A stretch of DNA of 64,000 bases from Salvator merianae (GCA_003586115.2 QVOM02000057.1:7602054-7666053), one strand, 5' to 3'. Numbered from the stretch's first letter, positions 10,753 through 23,607 are shown. Translations and numbers: made by a program. Notes: generated by a model not told the origin, from the sequence alone.

Positions 10753-12542
10753 GGTACAGGTGACTTTCCTAAAGCACTCATATCAACATCAGACCAAGGT
10801 CTTAGATTCTCAAAAACCTTTCTTTTCTTTCATTCTCTCTCTCTTCTTTAAAGCACTAATGGCTTGCAGGCCACAGACTGACAGCAAAAATGTTGTGAAA
10901 GACCAGTTTATTGACTAAAAGCGTCACTGTAAAATCCCACCCAATTCCCAGCTGAACGGCACAGGCAGGGAAAGTTACACCTTTGGGGAGATGAGGCTGG
11001 GTCTCTGGTGATGGGGAGGGGAGGGAAGAAAAGAAGGCTGGCTTTTAGGAGGACGGAGGAATTTATTTTCCATGGCAATAAGCAAGGATTAAGAGAGAAG
11101 CAGGCAAATCAATCGCTTAAGGAAATGGCCTGAGGGTCACGTATGGATATAATTGGGCCCTTGTAGTTTTGCAGTGCAGAAGTCAGAAAACATGACCCCA
11201 AAGTATGGCTGTGGAGTATGTGGAGGAATAATCCTGTAATTCACTATTGCATTTAAGGCTGCAAACGTAACTTACCCTGAAGGAGGCCTAAAATTCTGTG
11301 TTCTTACATTTTGGGGGGAACTCAACTGCAAGTCAGAATTCATCTTGATTTTTGTCCCTTAACTTCTGCGCAAAATGTCCTTTAATAGGAACCTTTAATC
11401 CTTTAATAGGAACCATATCGGTGTTGGGTATCAGATTTTGAAAAGGATACCACGTGTTCCTCATTCTTCCTTCGTAGTCCTTAAGAAATACTTCCAGATT
11501 TTGATAGAGGGCAAAAAAGAGAAGGTGACTAGCGGTGGTCGACGTGGATGTGTACAGGTAGATGCTTGTTCCTCTGCTGAATTGCCTTTGATGACTGTCG
11601 CGAAGCTCTTTCCCTGGCTGAAGGTCAGTTCATGAACTTCCTTTGAAGTCCACCTGCAAAGAAAGTCCGTGCACTGGCTTTCACCAGGGTGAGGAGCGTC
11701 TGGCTGCGCTCAGCTCACCCATCGGTTGCCACTGTTGGCAGCGCTGAGAAAGGGGGCCTTGGCAAAGCCAGAAGCTGCTTCCACCCCTTCAGAGGGGGTG
11801 TTTCGTATGCCCTGTGGAGCTGCTTGGGAGGGCAGTGGGGTTGGGAGATATTTTGCAAGCTCTGCTCTCTGTTAGCATCCTTTTTGCAGTCTGTGGGCGA
11901 TTTGGTGTGAAAAAAAATCACTGGGGATTGTTGCCACTTCCAGCGTGGCACCATGTAGAAAACCAGGCGGATGGCGAGAGAGTTTCTCTCTCTTTCTGAC
12001 GCCCCCCGCACCATTTTTCTCCTTCTTCTCAGCATTTTTTTAAAACCTTAGCCACGCTGGTTTTATTCTAGGCAAGCCAGAGAGTGTTATGGGCAGATAA
12101 TTAGCCATGCCATCTGTGAGCAAATCGGAACGTGAAGGAGGAAGAAAAGATGAAGGGGGAAAATGTATCAGCCCAGCATGGAGAAGAAAAGGAACAGAAA
12201 GTGTGGAGAGCAGAAAGGAGGGAGTGAGACAGGAGGCGGGTGCAGAAACGATGTTGCAAACCATCAACTCTTTATTTATATTATTTACCCCATGAGGCCA
12301 TTTTAAAAGCACACATTTAGAGACACAAGGACAATTGGTTGCTACCCTTGCTGTCTCGGATTCCAAATTCATCGCTTTCTTGGAGGAATATGTTGTCTGC
12401 TTTCCAGATGGACAAGGGGCAGGCTGAAGTGATTTAAAACGGGTTCAGGAAGGTTTCAATCAGCTCAAAGTTTTGGTGGCACCAGAATCCCTTAAATGTC
12501 AGAGAAACTAATTCAGCAAAGGCCATCTCTTGGCTCTTTTTG

Positions 12543-12688
12543 CACTGGGCCTTATTCTGGATTATATCCCAGAAAATAGGTACCTGCTGTCCATATGCTG
12601 GTGCAGACCACAAGGTCTGCTGCAGTTTGAACCAGTTGCAGATAGCAGGTCCCTATTCTGGGATGATAAACCAGAATAAGGCCCAGTG
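12543..12688. mobile_element. Fold-back DNA element
   Basis: A 146-bp near-palindrome: CACTGGGCCTTATTCTGG at the left returns as CCAGAATAAGGCCCAGTG at the right, and GCAGACC/GGTCTGC meet at the turn near 12613. This is the structure of a short non-autonomous transposon. No convincing target duplication was seen, so the exact ends and class are open. Confidence 0.7.
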
Positions 12689-15600
12689 GAGAAGGGATCT
12701 TACATTCCCAGCTTCCTGCCTCCAGAACAGCTTGGACTTGTGGATTTCAGTCACTGGTGTAATCAGACCTTGGCATTTTCAGAGCGGGTGCCCAGACAGA
12801 GGGCCTTTCTCCCAGGGCAGGGTTGATCTGCCAAGATCTGATTTCGGCAACTGGATCCTGGTTCTGCAGGAATTACAGCAGGTGTCCACCTCTTTCCTGA
12901 CCGCTAACATTTCGCTTCTCCCATTTGTACATGCTTTTCCTCAAGCCCTCTGCTGGCATTGTGGCCCTCTATCCCTAATGAGATCTTTGCCAAAGTTCCC
13001 TGTTTGCCAGCAAACACACAGACGGGGGCAGGTGGTGTGGAGGATTCCGTTTCCTAATGAGCTGCCCACAGAGCACAACATGGGGTGCTGGAGAGGAGTC
13101 GATAATTTGGGGGTAAGTTTGCGGTCAGTGGCCACATGCTATGTGCAGAGGTTATTCTACGGTGAGGGGGAAACCAGGCAAAGAGCTTAACTCTTTGGGG
13201 GCTGGTGTCAAGAGAGGGACCCCCGGCCCTCTGGAAATCAATATTCAAATGATGCATGCAAGGGACACTGGGGGTCTGTGGAGGAATCCCTACCAAAAGG
13301 GAATTTGGTGCATGATAGAGGGAGAGAGATGTGACTCTTGAGTGTGTCAGGAGCTTGAAAAAAAAGGGCGCACGCTCTGTTGCAGTTGAGCAGAAAATGT
13401 TGTGCAACCTAGCAAAATGGAGGTGAAGGGTGTTGACACTTTCTCCTAAGCTCTAGAGGTAGTACCAAGTTTCCCCCTCTGGTTCTGAAGAAGATCACCA
13501 GTCGCTTTCCGAAAGCAAGACGATCACTCCAAGGTGATCGTCTTACTGTGTGACAGAAGAAAGACACTCCATCGTGGTGCATTTCTCTAGTGGCCTTTGC
13601 AAGGACCTCAGGACCACAGGACCTCAGGACCACCATCCACAAGCTGCATATTTATTCTCCCATTCTCATGAGGGTTAAAAAAAAGTTCACTTGCAGTTTT
13701 TCACACTAAGTCCCTTAACACATACATTTTTTCAGACACTTCCCCTGATGCAATATAATTCATTTTTATATGAAGTTTTCAGAACACACCTCTTTCAAAG
13801 CTATATCTTCCTGTAGACTTATTTTTGTGAACAGCATCACAAAATTCTGTGCAAGAGAGTTGGTTCAAAGAGTGTGAAGTTTGGAAAAACAAAATACATT
13901 TGTAAGTCAGCTCAACAAATAAATCCCTGAAGCTGAACTCTGAGGAACAGAACATTGATTCCTTTTCCAGGCCTTGCTTATTAAGTTACCCATGAAATCT
14001 GGTTCTTCCCCTCTTTCTTTGGTTAGGGTTTACTTCCTCCTCCCCCAGGCTTGGTTTGAATAGCTGGTTTGCCTTTTGAGAACTGGCATGTCCCTGGCGT
14101 CTGTGTGAGGCAAGACTATAGGGTGGGTATGTCCATAGGGCCACCAGGAGTTGATCTGGACTCCGGGATCCCTAAAACCTGCCACCTCAGCCACTGAAAT
14201 GGTACAAAGCATTGTTTCTCCTTGTGAAGTCTGAAAAACTGATCCAGATAAGGAAATTATATCTTTTGAACCACTAAGATTGAACATTTCTACCGTACTC
14301 TGCTTCCATGCCTTGGTGTGGGCATGAGCAACCATCCCTGAGCACCGCACACAGTTTTACAATGAGCATCAAGGTTGTGAAATGTGGACTGAAAAGGCAA
14401 CTGAAAAACATCCGCAGGGGAGAGCGTTTCTTTATCCCCTGAGCTTTTGACCTTTGGCAAATTTGATCTGTTTTCAGTTTGTATATGAAGCCCTGTGCCA
14501 CTTCTTTAAAAAATGAGATCATTATTTAAATTATTGGGGAAGTTTCAGACTGTGCTACTTGGATGCCGCTTGCCACGTAGGAAGGAGGGTGGGACGGTAC
14601 ATCTAAGCTTATCAAAAGTACAACCCCTAAAGACTTCTGCTGCTTTAGTTGACTGCAGTTCTCTTGCACCGGTTTTTCCGTAGCATCCCAGAGAGTTCCA
14701 GGATTTTGGTTTCATCCAGGTCCCGAAACACACACATGCAATATGATTTGACAAAATTTTGCTAGGTATGAGCCTGTGAATCAATGTGCTATCCATAAAG
14801 GCCTATGGCATTGTCTTCCTGCCGTCAATGAAGCTCCAAATCCAAATTCTATGGGTGGCTGGATGATGCCTGATTCCTGCCAGGCATCAAACTACATAAG
14901 AAGTGAACTCAAAGGTGTAGAGTCATGTCCCAGCTCTTCTTTACCGATGTTTATAGCTTCGCCCTCAGAGCCTTTAATCTTAGGCCTGGTGACAACACAC
15001 CAAAACTGTGACAGCAATGTGGTGAATAAAGACATTATGACTAGAAACCTTCAAAACAATGACAAGGGAGTATCCGTTCATTAAATTTCCACCTGAATGC
15101 ATGTTCTGTCCACACACAGGTTCTGCCTATTCAAATAGAGCAATTTTTTTGTCCCACCTGCCAGAGATTTTGGGAGGCTCAGTGCATAATTAAGACAGAC
15201 CCTGCAACAGAACCCTTAATGCTGAACCTTGACCAAGTTGAATGGACCCAGCCCAAGAGTGCTAAGTATAATAAATTGAAAAATAAATCAATTTCATCCA
15301 TTGCATTTGAATTCCTGATTCAGCACTACCAGGGTGTGTGTGGGGGAAATAACTAAGCTTCAGGCCCTGCAGAAAAGGCAGAAACCCTCTCGGCCAATCA
15401 AGGACTTTGTTCTGAAGTAGAACCTTTTCTGGCACAAGGTCACCCATGATGACCCCGTTCTCAGAGAGCTAATTTGCAACGCTGGCGTTAAAAAGAACCA
15501 GATTTTTGTAAAAAAACAAAAACCCTCCAACGGGCCGAGATTTATTACTCAGGAGACAGGTGAGTACCAGCGTCTCTAGCAGAAGCAGAACGAGCGAAAG

Positions 15601-16098
15601 AAGGCGCGGGGGGCAGCCGCTAATAAAATGGGCCCTGGGGTAGGAGGTCTCATCCCTTCCGTAGCCCCACTTTTAATTGGGTTCATGCTGAACAACAGCT
15701 GTGTCAATGAGAAGCACCAGCCGGGCCCCAGCGAAACAAGTGGGTGGACGAGGGAATTGTTCTGGGGGGGCATCAGCAAAGTGTCTCCTTGTGGGTTGCT
15801 TAGCGACGCGAACATCGGGTGACGGCGGGAACCTTGCGCGGGATGCAAACAGGGTTTGCCGCAACAAGAAGCCCACGAGGCACCGGCAGAGATTGACATG
15901 CAGGAAGACAAAGGAAGAGCGGCTATTTCGACAAAAGCAAATCGGGGCCTCTTTAGCATTCACGGTGGGGCGGGGGAGGCGGTCCCAGAAGAGGTTTGAA
16001 ATGGCAATGCTTTGAACAGGGGAAGCATGCGCTGATGAACATCTCCATGCATTGGTCCTGGATGGAGACGGGATGGACATCCAAGACCCATTCTCTTA

Positions 16099-16295
16099 GG
16101 CTGTGATCAGACATAACAACAAAAAAGCATCTCTGAGGCAGCTCAGAGACGGCTTGGAGGTGGGATTGTTCACACACCAGTCTGCCCCTCCCCCCTCTCG
16201 TGAACATTCCATGCTAGAAAAGGGAACACGAGGGCCACACACTGTCTCTATGAGGCACTCCCCAGGCGCCCCTTTGGTCATGTCTGAACACAGCC
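16099..16295 (+). mobile_element. Harbinger-like MITE, copy 2
   Basis: Terminal inverted repeats GGCTGTGATCAGACATAAC and, from the right end, GGCTGTGTTCAGACATGAC. The flanks are TTA at 16096-16098 and TTA at 16296-16298, the 3-bp duplication of PIF/Harbinger transposons. The interior shares long words with 52035-52233 (cttggaggtgggattgttca, cacaccagtctgcccctccc) and with 5383-5521 in reverse. It is non-coding. Confidence 0.82.
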
Positions 16296-18950
16296 TTAGT
16301 GTCATATTGGAGGTTCACAAATACGTTGCGTCTACTGAAATTTTGCAATCCTGCCCCTGACTTCCTAAGTCTCTTAATATTCTAGCTCTTGATCTTCAAA
16401 TAATCCTGGACCAGAAAGTCCTTGAAGAAGAGGACTCTCCTCTGCAAAGGGGGCTCCCCAGTCCCCTATGAACAAGGTGAAGGGGGGTCAGAACCCTGAC
16501 CCCTGTGTTTTTAGGAGAAAGTGTTGCACACAACCGGGTCTGGAGAAAGGTTTTGGAGTTGGAAAAGGCTGTAGGGGTCTCCCAGGCCTTTGGACCTTAT
16601 TCTGACTTCCACAGTATCCCAACGTGATGCTAGTCTAGTAAGTGTCTATTTAATCCAGGAGTTTAAAAGCCCCCACTCCCATTTGGGCTCAGGGGCTGTT
16701 TGTGAATCAGCTCACCCTGTGGAACATCTGGAGGGCATATGGTGTTGGCCAAAGCAGGACAGACAGATCAGAGCACCACAACCTTCTCTTTGCCGCCTTT
16801 TGAATAATAGCTTGCAATTTGCATCCCTGCCGTCACTCCAGGCACAGAGCCGCTAATCGAATGGGGAAGATGAAAAGGACAAAGTGATGCCCTCGGCCAT
16901 GACGGATGCGCTGTGCGCTGGCCCTTTGGCATCACTGGCGTGACTCACGCTGTCTGACGGAGCGCTGGCAGAAATGCTGGAGACCCTGAAGGGGATGCCT
17001 GGCCGAACTGCAGCCTATAAAACAGCAGGCAACGCAATGGGGAAAGCACTGGAAATTGAGTGGGTAGGATGGTAAAGCAAAGAAAATCAAATCCGCTCGC
17101 TGGGCTCAGATTCCCTCCATAGCTTTCACTTTGTCCACGTGGGCTTCTGTTTTTTTGATTCTGGACGAATACGCAAAGGATGATGGGCTGCAGTTTTCCA
17201 GTGGCATCTGGTGCCCGCCGAGGCTCAGGGGACAAGGCTGAGTCAGGCCAGGGCGTCCTAACAGGAGAGACTGCAGTTCTAGGCTAACCTATGGGGAATA
17301 GCGCATTCCATGCCCCTTAGACCATGCTGAATGGAAACCCCTAGGAAGAAGAAAGGTGTTGCACGGGGAAGGTTAGGGCCTGAGCCACCAGGGCACTGAA
17401 GTGTCACCCACTCTGTCCCTGCCACCAACAGGCTTCTTATTTTGGCACCCACAGGTGGACGGATAAGCCAAGAATACGGCTCTTCGTCATTTTTCTTTCC
17501 ACAAACAAATATACACGCGGGCAGGCAGACCCTGCGCACATGCGCAACCGTTAAAGCCGAAACCGGGGAAATAAACAGAAAGCCTGCTGGAGCGCAGTCA
17601 TGCTGATGATACTGGGCTGGAATTTCCATCCAAACAAAAGTCCCATTGTGATGAAGAACCGTTCAGTATTGGGCATCTCGGATTCCTCACTTATTGCTTG
17701 GTTCCCATAACCAAATACCACGTGCCAATGGTGAGTGCGCGCATGTGAGCTAGATAACTTTAAGGCATTTCAAGGAACCGCATAAATACAGAAACAAATT
17801 GACCCACACGATATAAACGCAGCAGCTAGTTCCTCCTTGGGTTTCTCATTGATTTGTCTTCAGGTCATCTTGAGTCCTGGGGCAACGTAGAGTTGCTGTG
17901 ACCAATTGTCCTGGGGTTAAAGGTCGACCTCCAAATTGAAAAGATGGAAAATCCAGATGTCAGATGGGGCTGTTGGCTTGGGAAGACCACACAGAGGACT
18001 TCTGTCCTGCAAAATGTGTTTATCCTGCCTTACAAAGATATTTCTCCTCCTGTCTTTGAGCGACTCACCCAGGAGACGGTTGTAAGCAGACCCAATAACT
18101 AGTCAATAGCCACCTTGAAGACACCGCTTGGACGACGCACATCACTTAGGCAGGGGCAACTGCTGGGGTTGGTGCGCAGGCATTCCATGCAGGTTTCTTG
18201 GAAGACACAGAAATGGTTTGCTATGCTCCTCTTCCAAGGGGCTACTGGGGATCAAACCTGTTTCCCTCTGCTTTTCAGGCTTTTCCCTCTGCTACCACCA
18301 CTCCATAGACAAACCCCTGCAGCTTTTGCAGCAGATACAGAAGTGGTCTGCCCCAGTCTTCTCCTGGGGAGATGCTAAGGGTCAAACCTGCAACCTGTAG
18401 TTGCTCTACTACAGAGTTATAATCGCTGCTGGAGTTTGCTGACCAAATGCTAAAACCACCCGTAAGCCAGGAAGTCGACTGTCTGACTGAAAATGCCTGC
18501 ATGTTACTTCTGGACTCCATATCCGTGGAGGTGGGTTTGTCCATGTCCCTTCATCCGGAAATGTCAGCAGATAACTTCCTGTGTAGGAAGACAAGCAGAA
18601 GAGGATGCTGGAAAGGGAGCTTAGAGTTTCTTTGCTCGGTATGCCTCTTTGGGGAAGGAAGGGGGAAGCAGTGATTGGTTTAAAGGTTAACAAATTAAGG
18701 ACGCTCCCTCACTCCTAGTAAGCCATACTTGCCTTTCCTCAAATGAACGTCCATCACTTCTTGAATGTTCCTGATTCAGTGAGGTGTTTAACAAATAGCA
18801 TTATGATTCAGACATTCATAAGAAGTTTCCCCGAATGGATCCAAACAAAGTCTGGTTTTACAGAGTGGTCAGCTTTGAAAAGTATAGCAGCCCACCCAGA
18901 AAACAAAGTGTGTCCATGTTTGAGATTTTGGTTTTTGCACATTTCCACAG

Positions 18951-19051
18951 CAGTGGCCGGCGGCTTTAAGCCCGGGTGTTCAGACCCTGCGCAAAATGTG
19001 CACTTTGCACGGGGCCTGAACACCCGGGCTTAAAGCTGCCAGCCGCCACTG
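18951..19051. mobile_element. Fold-back hAT-like MITE, family A, copy 2
   Basis: A 101-bp near-perfect inverted repeat: GGCTTTAAGCCCGGGTGTTC on the left is mirrored by GAACACCCGGGCTTAAAGC on the right. Ends are CAGTGGCC and GGCCACTG-type (..GCCACTG). It shares the CAGTGG ends and the TTTAAG...GTGTT core with 772-963. Target duplication is unclear; catttcca (18940-18947) and catttctg (19052-19059) match at 6 of 8 if the left end is three bases further out. Confidence 0.72.
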
Positions 19052-20453
19052 CATTTCTGGTCATTCTAGGACAGGGACCTTCAGTTTTGAAGGTGTGAGA
19101 GATGCCACCATCAACTGAAGAACTCCACTCTTTCCCACCTCCTCTGCTCCTTTCTCTGCTGTGCTCTATCTGACCCCTGTCGGAATTTGTGGAAAGGAAA
19201 GAAGGTCAAGGCGAGGTCAGTGGCCCACCCCATCAGCTTGAATCATGAAGGCACATAAACTAAGCTGGACTGACAACCCAAGTTCGACCATTAACACCTT
19301 CCTTCCTGTTGTTAACCCCGTAGTCCGGGCTGGGTTGTGAATGTGTCAGGAAGACGGCGGAGTTTGGGAGAATTCTGAATTCTAGTCTTTAGCATTTCCC
19401 TTCCTCACTCAACTATTTTCTGCAACGTTCAGTGCGAGGCATGATGATATTAGCAAAATTGGAAATATTTTGTACCAGCTGATAGGATAACAGTGCTGTT
19501 AAATGCTGTTATATTTTACTGGCTCTTGCAGTGAAGGGCTGACATTGGCAGAGATTGCAAAGTTCTTGCATATCAGAGTTTGGTCCCAAAGAAAATGGGC
19601 AAAGGAGGTTTAAGTGTTCACACCAAAGGTACCTTTTTGCCCTTTAGAGTTTTGTAATACCAATGTAATATTCAGTGCAGGCCACAAGTAAAATAATCAG
19701 CCATTTTTATACCTCTGTATTTTTCCACACAGTTTTGCCTCAAACACACATTTTTGCAAGCAATTTCCTTTAATACATTTTAAAAACGTTATTTTCACTG
19801 ACACGTATAACATACTTTTGTGCCCATCTACCCCTTAAAGATATGCTTTTCTGTGACCACATTTTGCCTGCCGAATTTTGTCAAAAAATTCAGAAGCCTG
19901 CATGTTTCTTAGGGCTCTGCTGATTTGGGAAGAGCAATTTTTGCAACGTTGCAAATAGAGGCAAACTAAATGAATTTCTCATCTGCCCCCAACGAAATTG
20001 TCTTACGTTGCAGCAGAGATCTATGCAGGAGAGCCTCCAACAACTTTGGAGGCGTCCAAAAACTTTCTTAGCTACTGGCAGATTGATTCTGAGCAAGATT
20101 GGTTCATGGCTGAATTTTGTAAAATTTAGTAAAATTTCAATTTTGAGGAGTTTGAGGGTCTGACCCATTTCTTAGGCCCAGGTCCCAGATTCAGCAGACT
20201 TGCAGAAACTCTGTGCAATTCAGATATTTGAGTTTTGCTGATTTTTCAGATATTTGAATTTTGCTAATAGTTCAAGGACAAAGCGCGGTGGACCAGACCG
20301 TTCAGAAAGACAGCTGTGGGACTGCTGTTTCCCCAAAGCGCTCAATAAAGAATCTGGAAACAACAGAACTGAGCAGTGTTTCTCCCTCCCTTTAAGCCCC
20401 TAAGATGACGATCGCAACCATCTCCCTTCCTGAACAGCTCCAAGCACATCTTC

Positions 20454-21000
20454 CTAGCCAGGAGGACTAGAAGGTTGCTTCCAATGAAAAGAAAATGTGT
20501 ATCGGCCTGCTGCTGAGGAGAGAGTCGTGAAGGCTGAGGAGAACTGTGTTTTGTTTTGTGGATTTACAACAGTAAGGATGCAGGAGGGGAAGATCAGGAA
20601 AACGACAGGGGCCTTCCGTGGGATGCCGTATTCTGCCGGCTTGCTGGATCGGGTATGTTCTTCAGGCCCTTGGAAACTCTGTGAAGACACAAAAATCCTC
20701 CACTGGCTTTGCTGCTCTGATTCGGCACCAACCACCTTTTGGAGAAATTCCAGCCAGCCATATTTCCAACAGGCTCGCTTCTAGCCTCTAAATGTTATTC
20801 ATCTTCTTGAAGGGAGAAAAGAAAGAAGGAGGTCTGGGAAGCCCAAGTGGGGAGGGGAGCCGCCCTAAGCACACCCCTCCCTTCCCTTTCCCGTAAGTGG
20901 CCATTAATTAAAGCCAAATTGCGGTGCAAGGAAATCAAATGACTTTGCAGTGATTAAAGTCTATTACTGCCTGGAGGAGCGACTCGCATGATAATTTGCA
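20454..21000. other. Unique intergenic sequence with a candidate conserved non-coding element at about 20880-21010
   Basis: No repeat or gene is recognised. The part from about 20895 has mixed composition with TAATTA-type words (ccattaattaaagcc, gatgataatttgcagc style) and a lack of repeat features, as seen in enhancers around NR2F loci. This is a guess from texture only. Confidence 0.25.
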
Positions 21001-21210
21001 GCTTCTAGGAAGCCGAGCCAAAGGCCTAGGCTGGCAGCTCTTGATTCGAGTTTCTTCTCTGTCTCTTCCTCCAGACACCAGGAGTGGCTTCGGTAAATGC
21101 CTTGGGCTGACCTTTCAAAGGGATCCTGCACAGGTGTACCTCCCGTTGAGGCGGAAGCAGCAGCCTGCTCCTCTCATCACCTTTCTCTGGGTGGTGGTTT
21201 CCTGCCCTAA

Positions 21211-21246
21211 ATTCCCTCCCTCCCTCCCTCCCTCCCTCCCTCCCTC
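21211..21246. repeat. (CCCT)n microsatellite
   Basis: Nine or so CCCT units. It lies about 370 bases beyond the 3' end of the HSP70-like reading frame. Confidence 0.95.
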
Positions 21247-21554
21247 TTTCTTTTTCTCTCTTTAGGTTTGCCCCGCGAACCAGCCACAGACTCCCCCAAC
21301 AAAATCCCAGCAACCGGTTCATTCAACTTGGAGAGACCGTAAGTCCTGACTGACCCCAGGAGACATCGAGGACCCTCCACTGCACGACCCCTTCGCAGGA
21401 GAAGATCACCCCTCTGGGAAGGAGGAGGATGCCCTGCCACAGTGGGCTGCAACTCCCACTTGCCTCCCCCTGGACACAAAGCCCCTGTCCTCCTGCCCCC
21501 CCGCCTCAGCAGAGTTAGCCTCGTCCACATGTGTGTGTGTGTTTTTAATTATTG

Positions 21555-21560
21555 TTTAAT
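21555..21560 (-). terminator. Candidate ATTAAA polyadenylation signal for HSP70-like gene
   Basis: ATTAAA on the minus strand lies about 55 bases after the stop codon. It is the commonest variant of the poly(A) hexamer, but the match is short and could be chance. Confidence 0.3.
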
Positions 21561-21614
21561 GTGCTTTGCGGCCTAGGCAGAGGTTTGGAACTAGGATTTT
21601 TGCTTCTCCCCCCC

Positions 21615-23607
21615 TCAAGATTTTTCATCCTCCTTACTAAAGTGGGTAATGATGGAATAGCCAACATCCTCCAGTTCCCTCTTCTGCTCCTCGTACTCCT
21701 TTTTCAGTGCCTGCCGGTTGCACTCCACCCAGGCAGATGTCTCTTCGCACATTTCAAACACCCTCCGCTTGGCGCCGTCGTCCAGGTGCTTCTCCACCAT
21801 GGCCGCCCGCTTGAGTTGGAGGGTACTCGACTCCAGGGAATTCAGAGCCTCCCTCTTCTCCTGTTCACCCTTCTCTCGGGCCCGGTGTTCTTCCTCTGCG
21901 CAGATGATGCGCTCCATCTCCTCTCTGTCCAGCCTTCCGCGGGTGTCGGTGATGGTGAGCTGGTTACTGTTGCCCGTGCACCTTTCCATGGCGGTCACCG
22001 TAAGAATGCTGTTTTGATCGATTAGGAAGTTGACCACGATCACGGGCACGCAGCGGGGGGCGGGTCTAAGGCCGCTCAACATGACTGTCCCAAGGAGACG
22101 GTTGTGTTTGGTCAGCGTTCGCTCCCCTTCATAGACTTGCAGGAACAAGCTACTTTGGTTGTCCTCTGTGGTGGAGAAGTTCCTAGTTTCCTTGGTCGGG
22201 ATTGGAGAATTACGCTTGACCACGACATCCATCACTCCCCCAAATGTCTCCAGTCCTAAAGAAACGGGCGTCATGTCCAACAGGAGAAGATTCTGCAGAT
22301 TTTGGTACCTGTGTCCCGTCAGGATGGCAGCTTGCATGGCAGCACCTTGAGCCACTGCCTCCTCTGGGTTGATGCCCTTGCACAAATCCTGCCCATCAAA
22401 GAACTGTGACAGAAGTTTCTGTATCATAGGGGATGCGGGTGGATCCACCCACAAGCACGACTTTATGGATCTGTGTCTTTTTCATCCCAGCGTTCTTCAG
22501 CACTCTCTCTACGTGGTGCACCGTCTCGTGGAAGAGGTCTGAGCATAGGTCCTCAAAAGTGGCTCTAGTGACGACTGTGTGGAAGTCCACCCCGTTGCAG
22601 AGGGCATCGATGGAGATCGTGGCCGTGATGTTGGAGCTCAGGGTCCGCTTTGCTGCCTCACAGGCCACCTTCAGCCTCTGCATCGCCTTTTTGCGCTTGG
22701 TGACATCCTCCTTATGCTCCTTCGCGAATTCCTGGGCGAGGTGGTCTGCCAGCCTCTTGCTGAAATCCTCCCCGCCCAAGTGGGTGTCTCCAGAAGTCGC
22801 CACCACTTCAAAGACGCCATCTTGGGCTGTGAGGACAGATACGTCAAAGGTCCCTCCGCCCAAATCAAATACCAGGATGTTTCTCTTCGCTGCCCATTGG
22901 CTACTGTCCTTCAGGCCATAGGCGATGGCCGCTGCTGCGGGCTCGTTGATCAGCCTCAGGACCGTCAGTCCTGCAATCGCCCCCGCGTCCAAGGTGGCCT
23001 GACGCTGCACGTCGCTGAAGTAGGCTGGGACCGTGATGACGGCCTGGGTGACGGGACAGCCCAGGTGCGCCTCGGCCACCTGCCTCAGCTTATACAACAC
23101 CATGGCTGAAATTTCCTCAGGATACAAAGCCTTGTCCACCCCTCGGTACGAAACCTGCACTTTGACTTTCCCGTTGCCGCCATCCACCACGCTGAAAGGC
23201 AAGCGCTTCAGGTCAGACTGTACCACGGGGTCTTTGTATGTGCGACCGATCAGCCGTTTTATGCCGAAGACCGTGTTCTCCGGGTTGAGGCCGAGCTGGA
23301 GCTCTGCCGGCTCACCCACAAAGCGCTCTCTCTCCGTGAAGGCCACGCAGCTGGGTGTGGTCCGGTTGCTGTGGCTGTTGGCGATGATGTCCACCTTCCC
23401 CTTCAGGCAGACGGCCACGCAGGAATACGTGGTACCCAAGTCAATCCCCACTGCTGGGCCCTTGGGGTGGCTTCTGGATGGTGCCTTTTTAACCCTGGGA
23501 GCAGAAGTCTGTGAAGGGGAGCCGGTGTCTGTGAGGTCCTTGGCTCTCTCATGGCTGAGATCTGCTCCCATAAATGTTTCTCCTGAAACTCCCAGCCCTT
23601 CTGCCAA
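21615..23607 (-). CDS. HSP70-family chaperone-like gene, single exon, one frameshift (possible pseudogene)
   Basis: An intronless HSP70 relative, normally a cytosolic ATP-driven protein-folding chaperone. The nucleotide-binding domain is well kept: [46 protein letters not shown] and [10 protein letters not shown]. The linker [20 protein letters not shown] and substrate domain follow, more diverged ([15 protein letters not shown] where most have GVPQIEVTFDIDANG). Three oddities stand out. About 48 residues precede the usual KGPAVGID start, and the only in-frame methionines are in this extension. The protein ends HFSKEDEKS, without the EEVD tail that binds TPR co-chaperones. One extra base near 22428-22432, just after STRIP, shifts the frame; both halves are otherwise fully open. 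A lone shift with no stop codons means either a sequencing error or a very recent loss. Family is certain; the member is not recognised. Confidence 0.87.
22426..22434 (-). other. Frameshift point in HSP70-like gene
   Basis: On the minus strand the text CGCATCCCCTATGATACAG gives R-I-P-Y-D in the upstream frame but P-M-I-Q-K-L-L in the downstream frame. HSP70s read STRIP followed by x-I-Q-K-L-L here, so one C or T is extra. The four-C run is a common place for length errors. Confidence 0.85.

Larger units (their letters stand above)
5966..21614. other. Intergenic stretch between NR2F5 and the HSP70-like gene
   Basis: About 15.6 kb without a recognisable gene. Annotated repeats: microsatellite 7045-7128, an AT-rich repeat with a CR1 piece 7819-8235, a hAT-like MITE 10567-10752, a fold-back 12543-12688, a Harbinger-like MITE 16099-16295, a fold-back 18951-19051 and a microsatellite 21211-21246. 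The longest open frame (12540-13190) spans the fold-back at 12543 and shows no domain. The segment 20880-21010 looks like a possible conserved non-coding element. Confidence 0.7.

Noticed and set aside
12540..13190. 216-residue plus-strand open frame
   Set aside because: It begins in a fold-back transposon, has no domain and no codon bias or splice context.
18940..19059. 8-bp duplication catttcca/catttctg around the fold-back at 18951
   Set aside because: Only 6 of 8 bases match and it needs a shifted left end, so it is noted but not counted.
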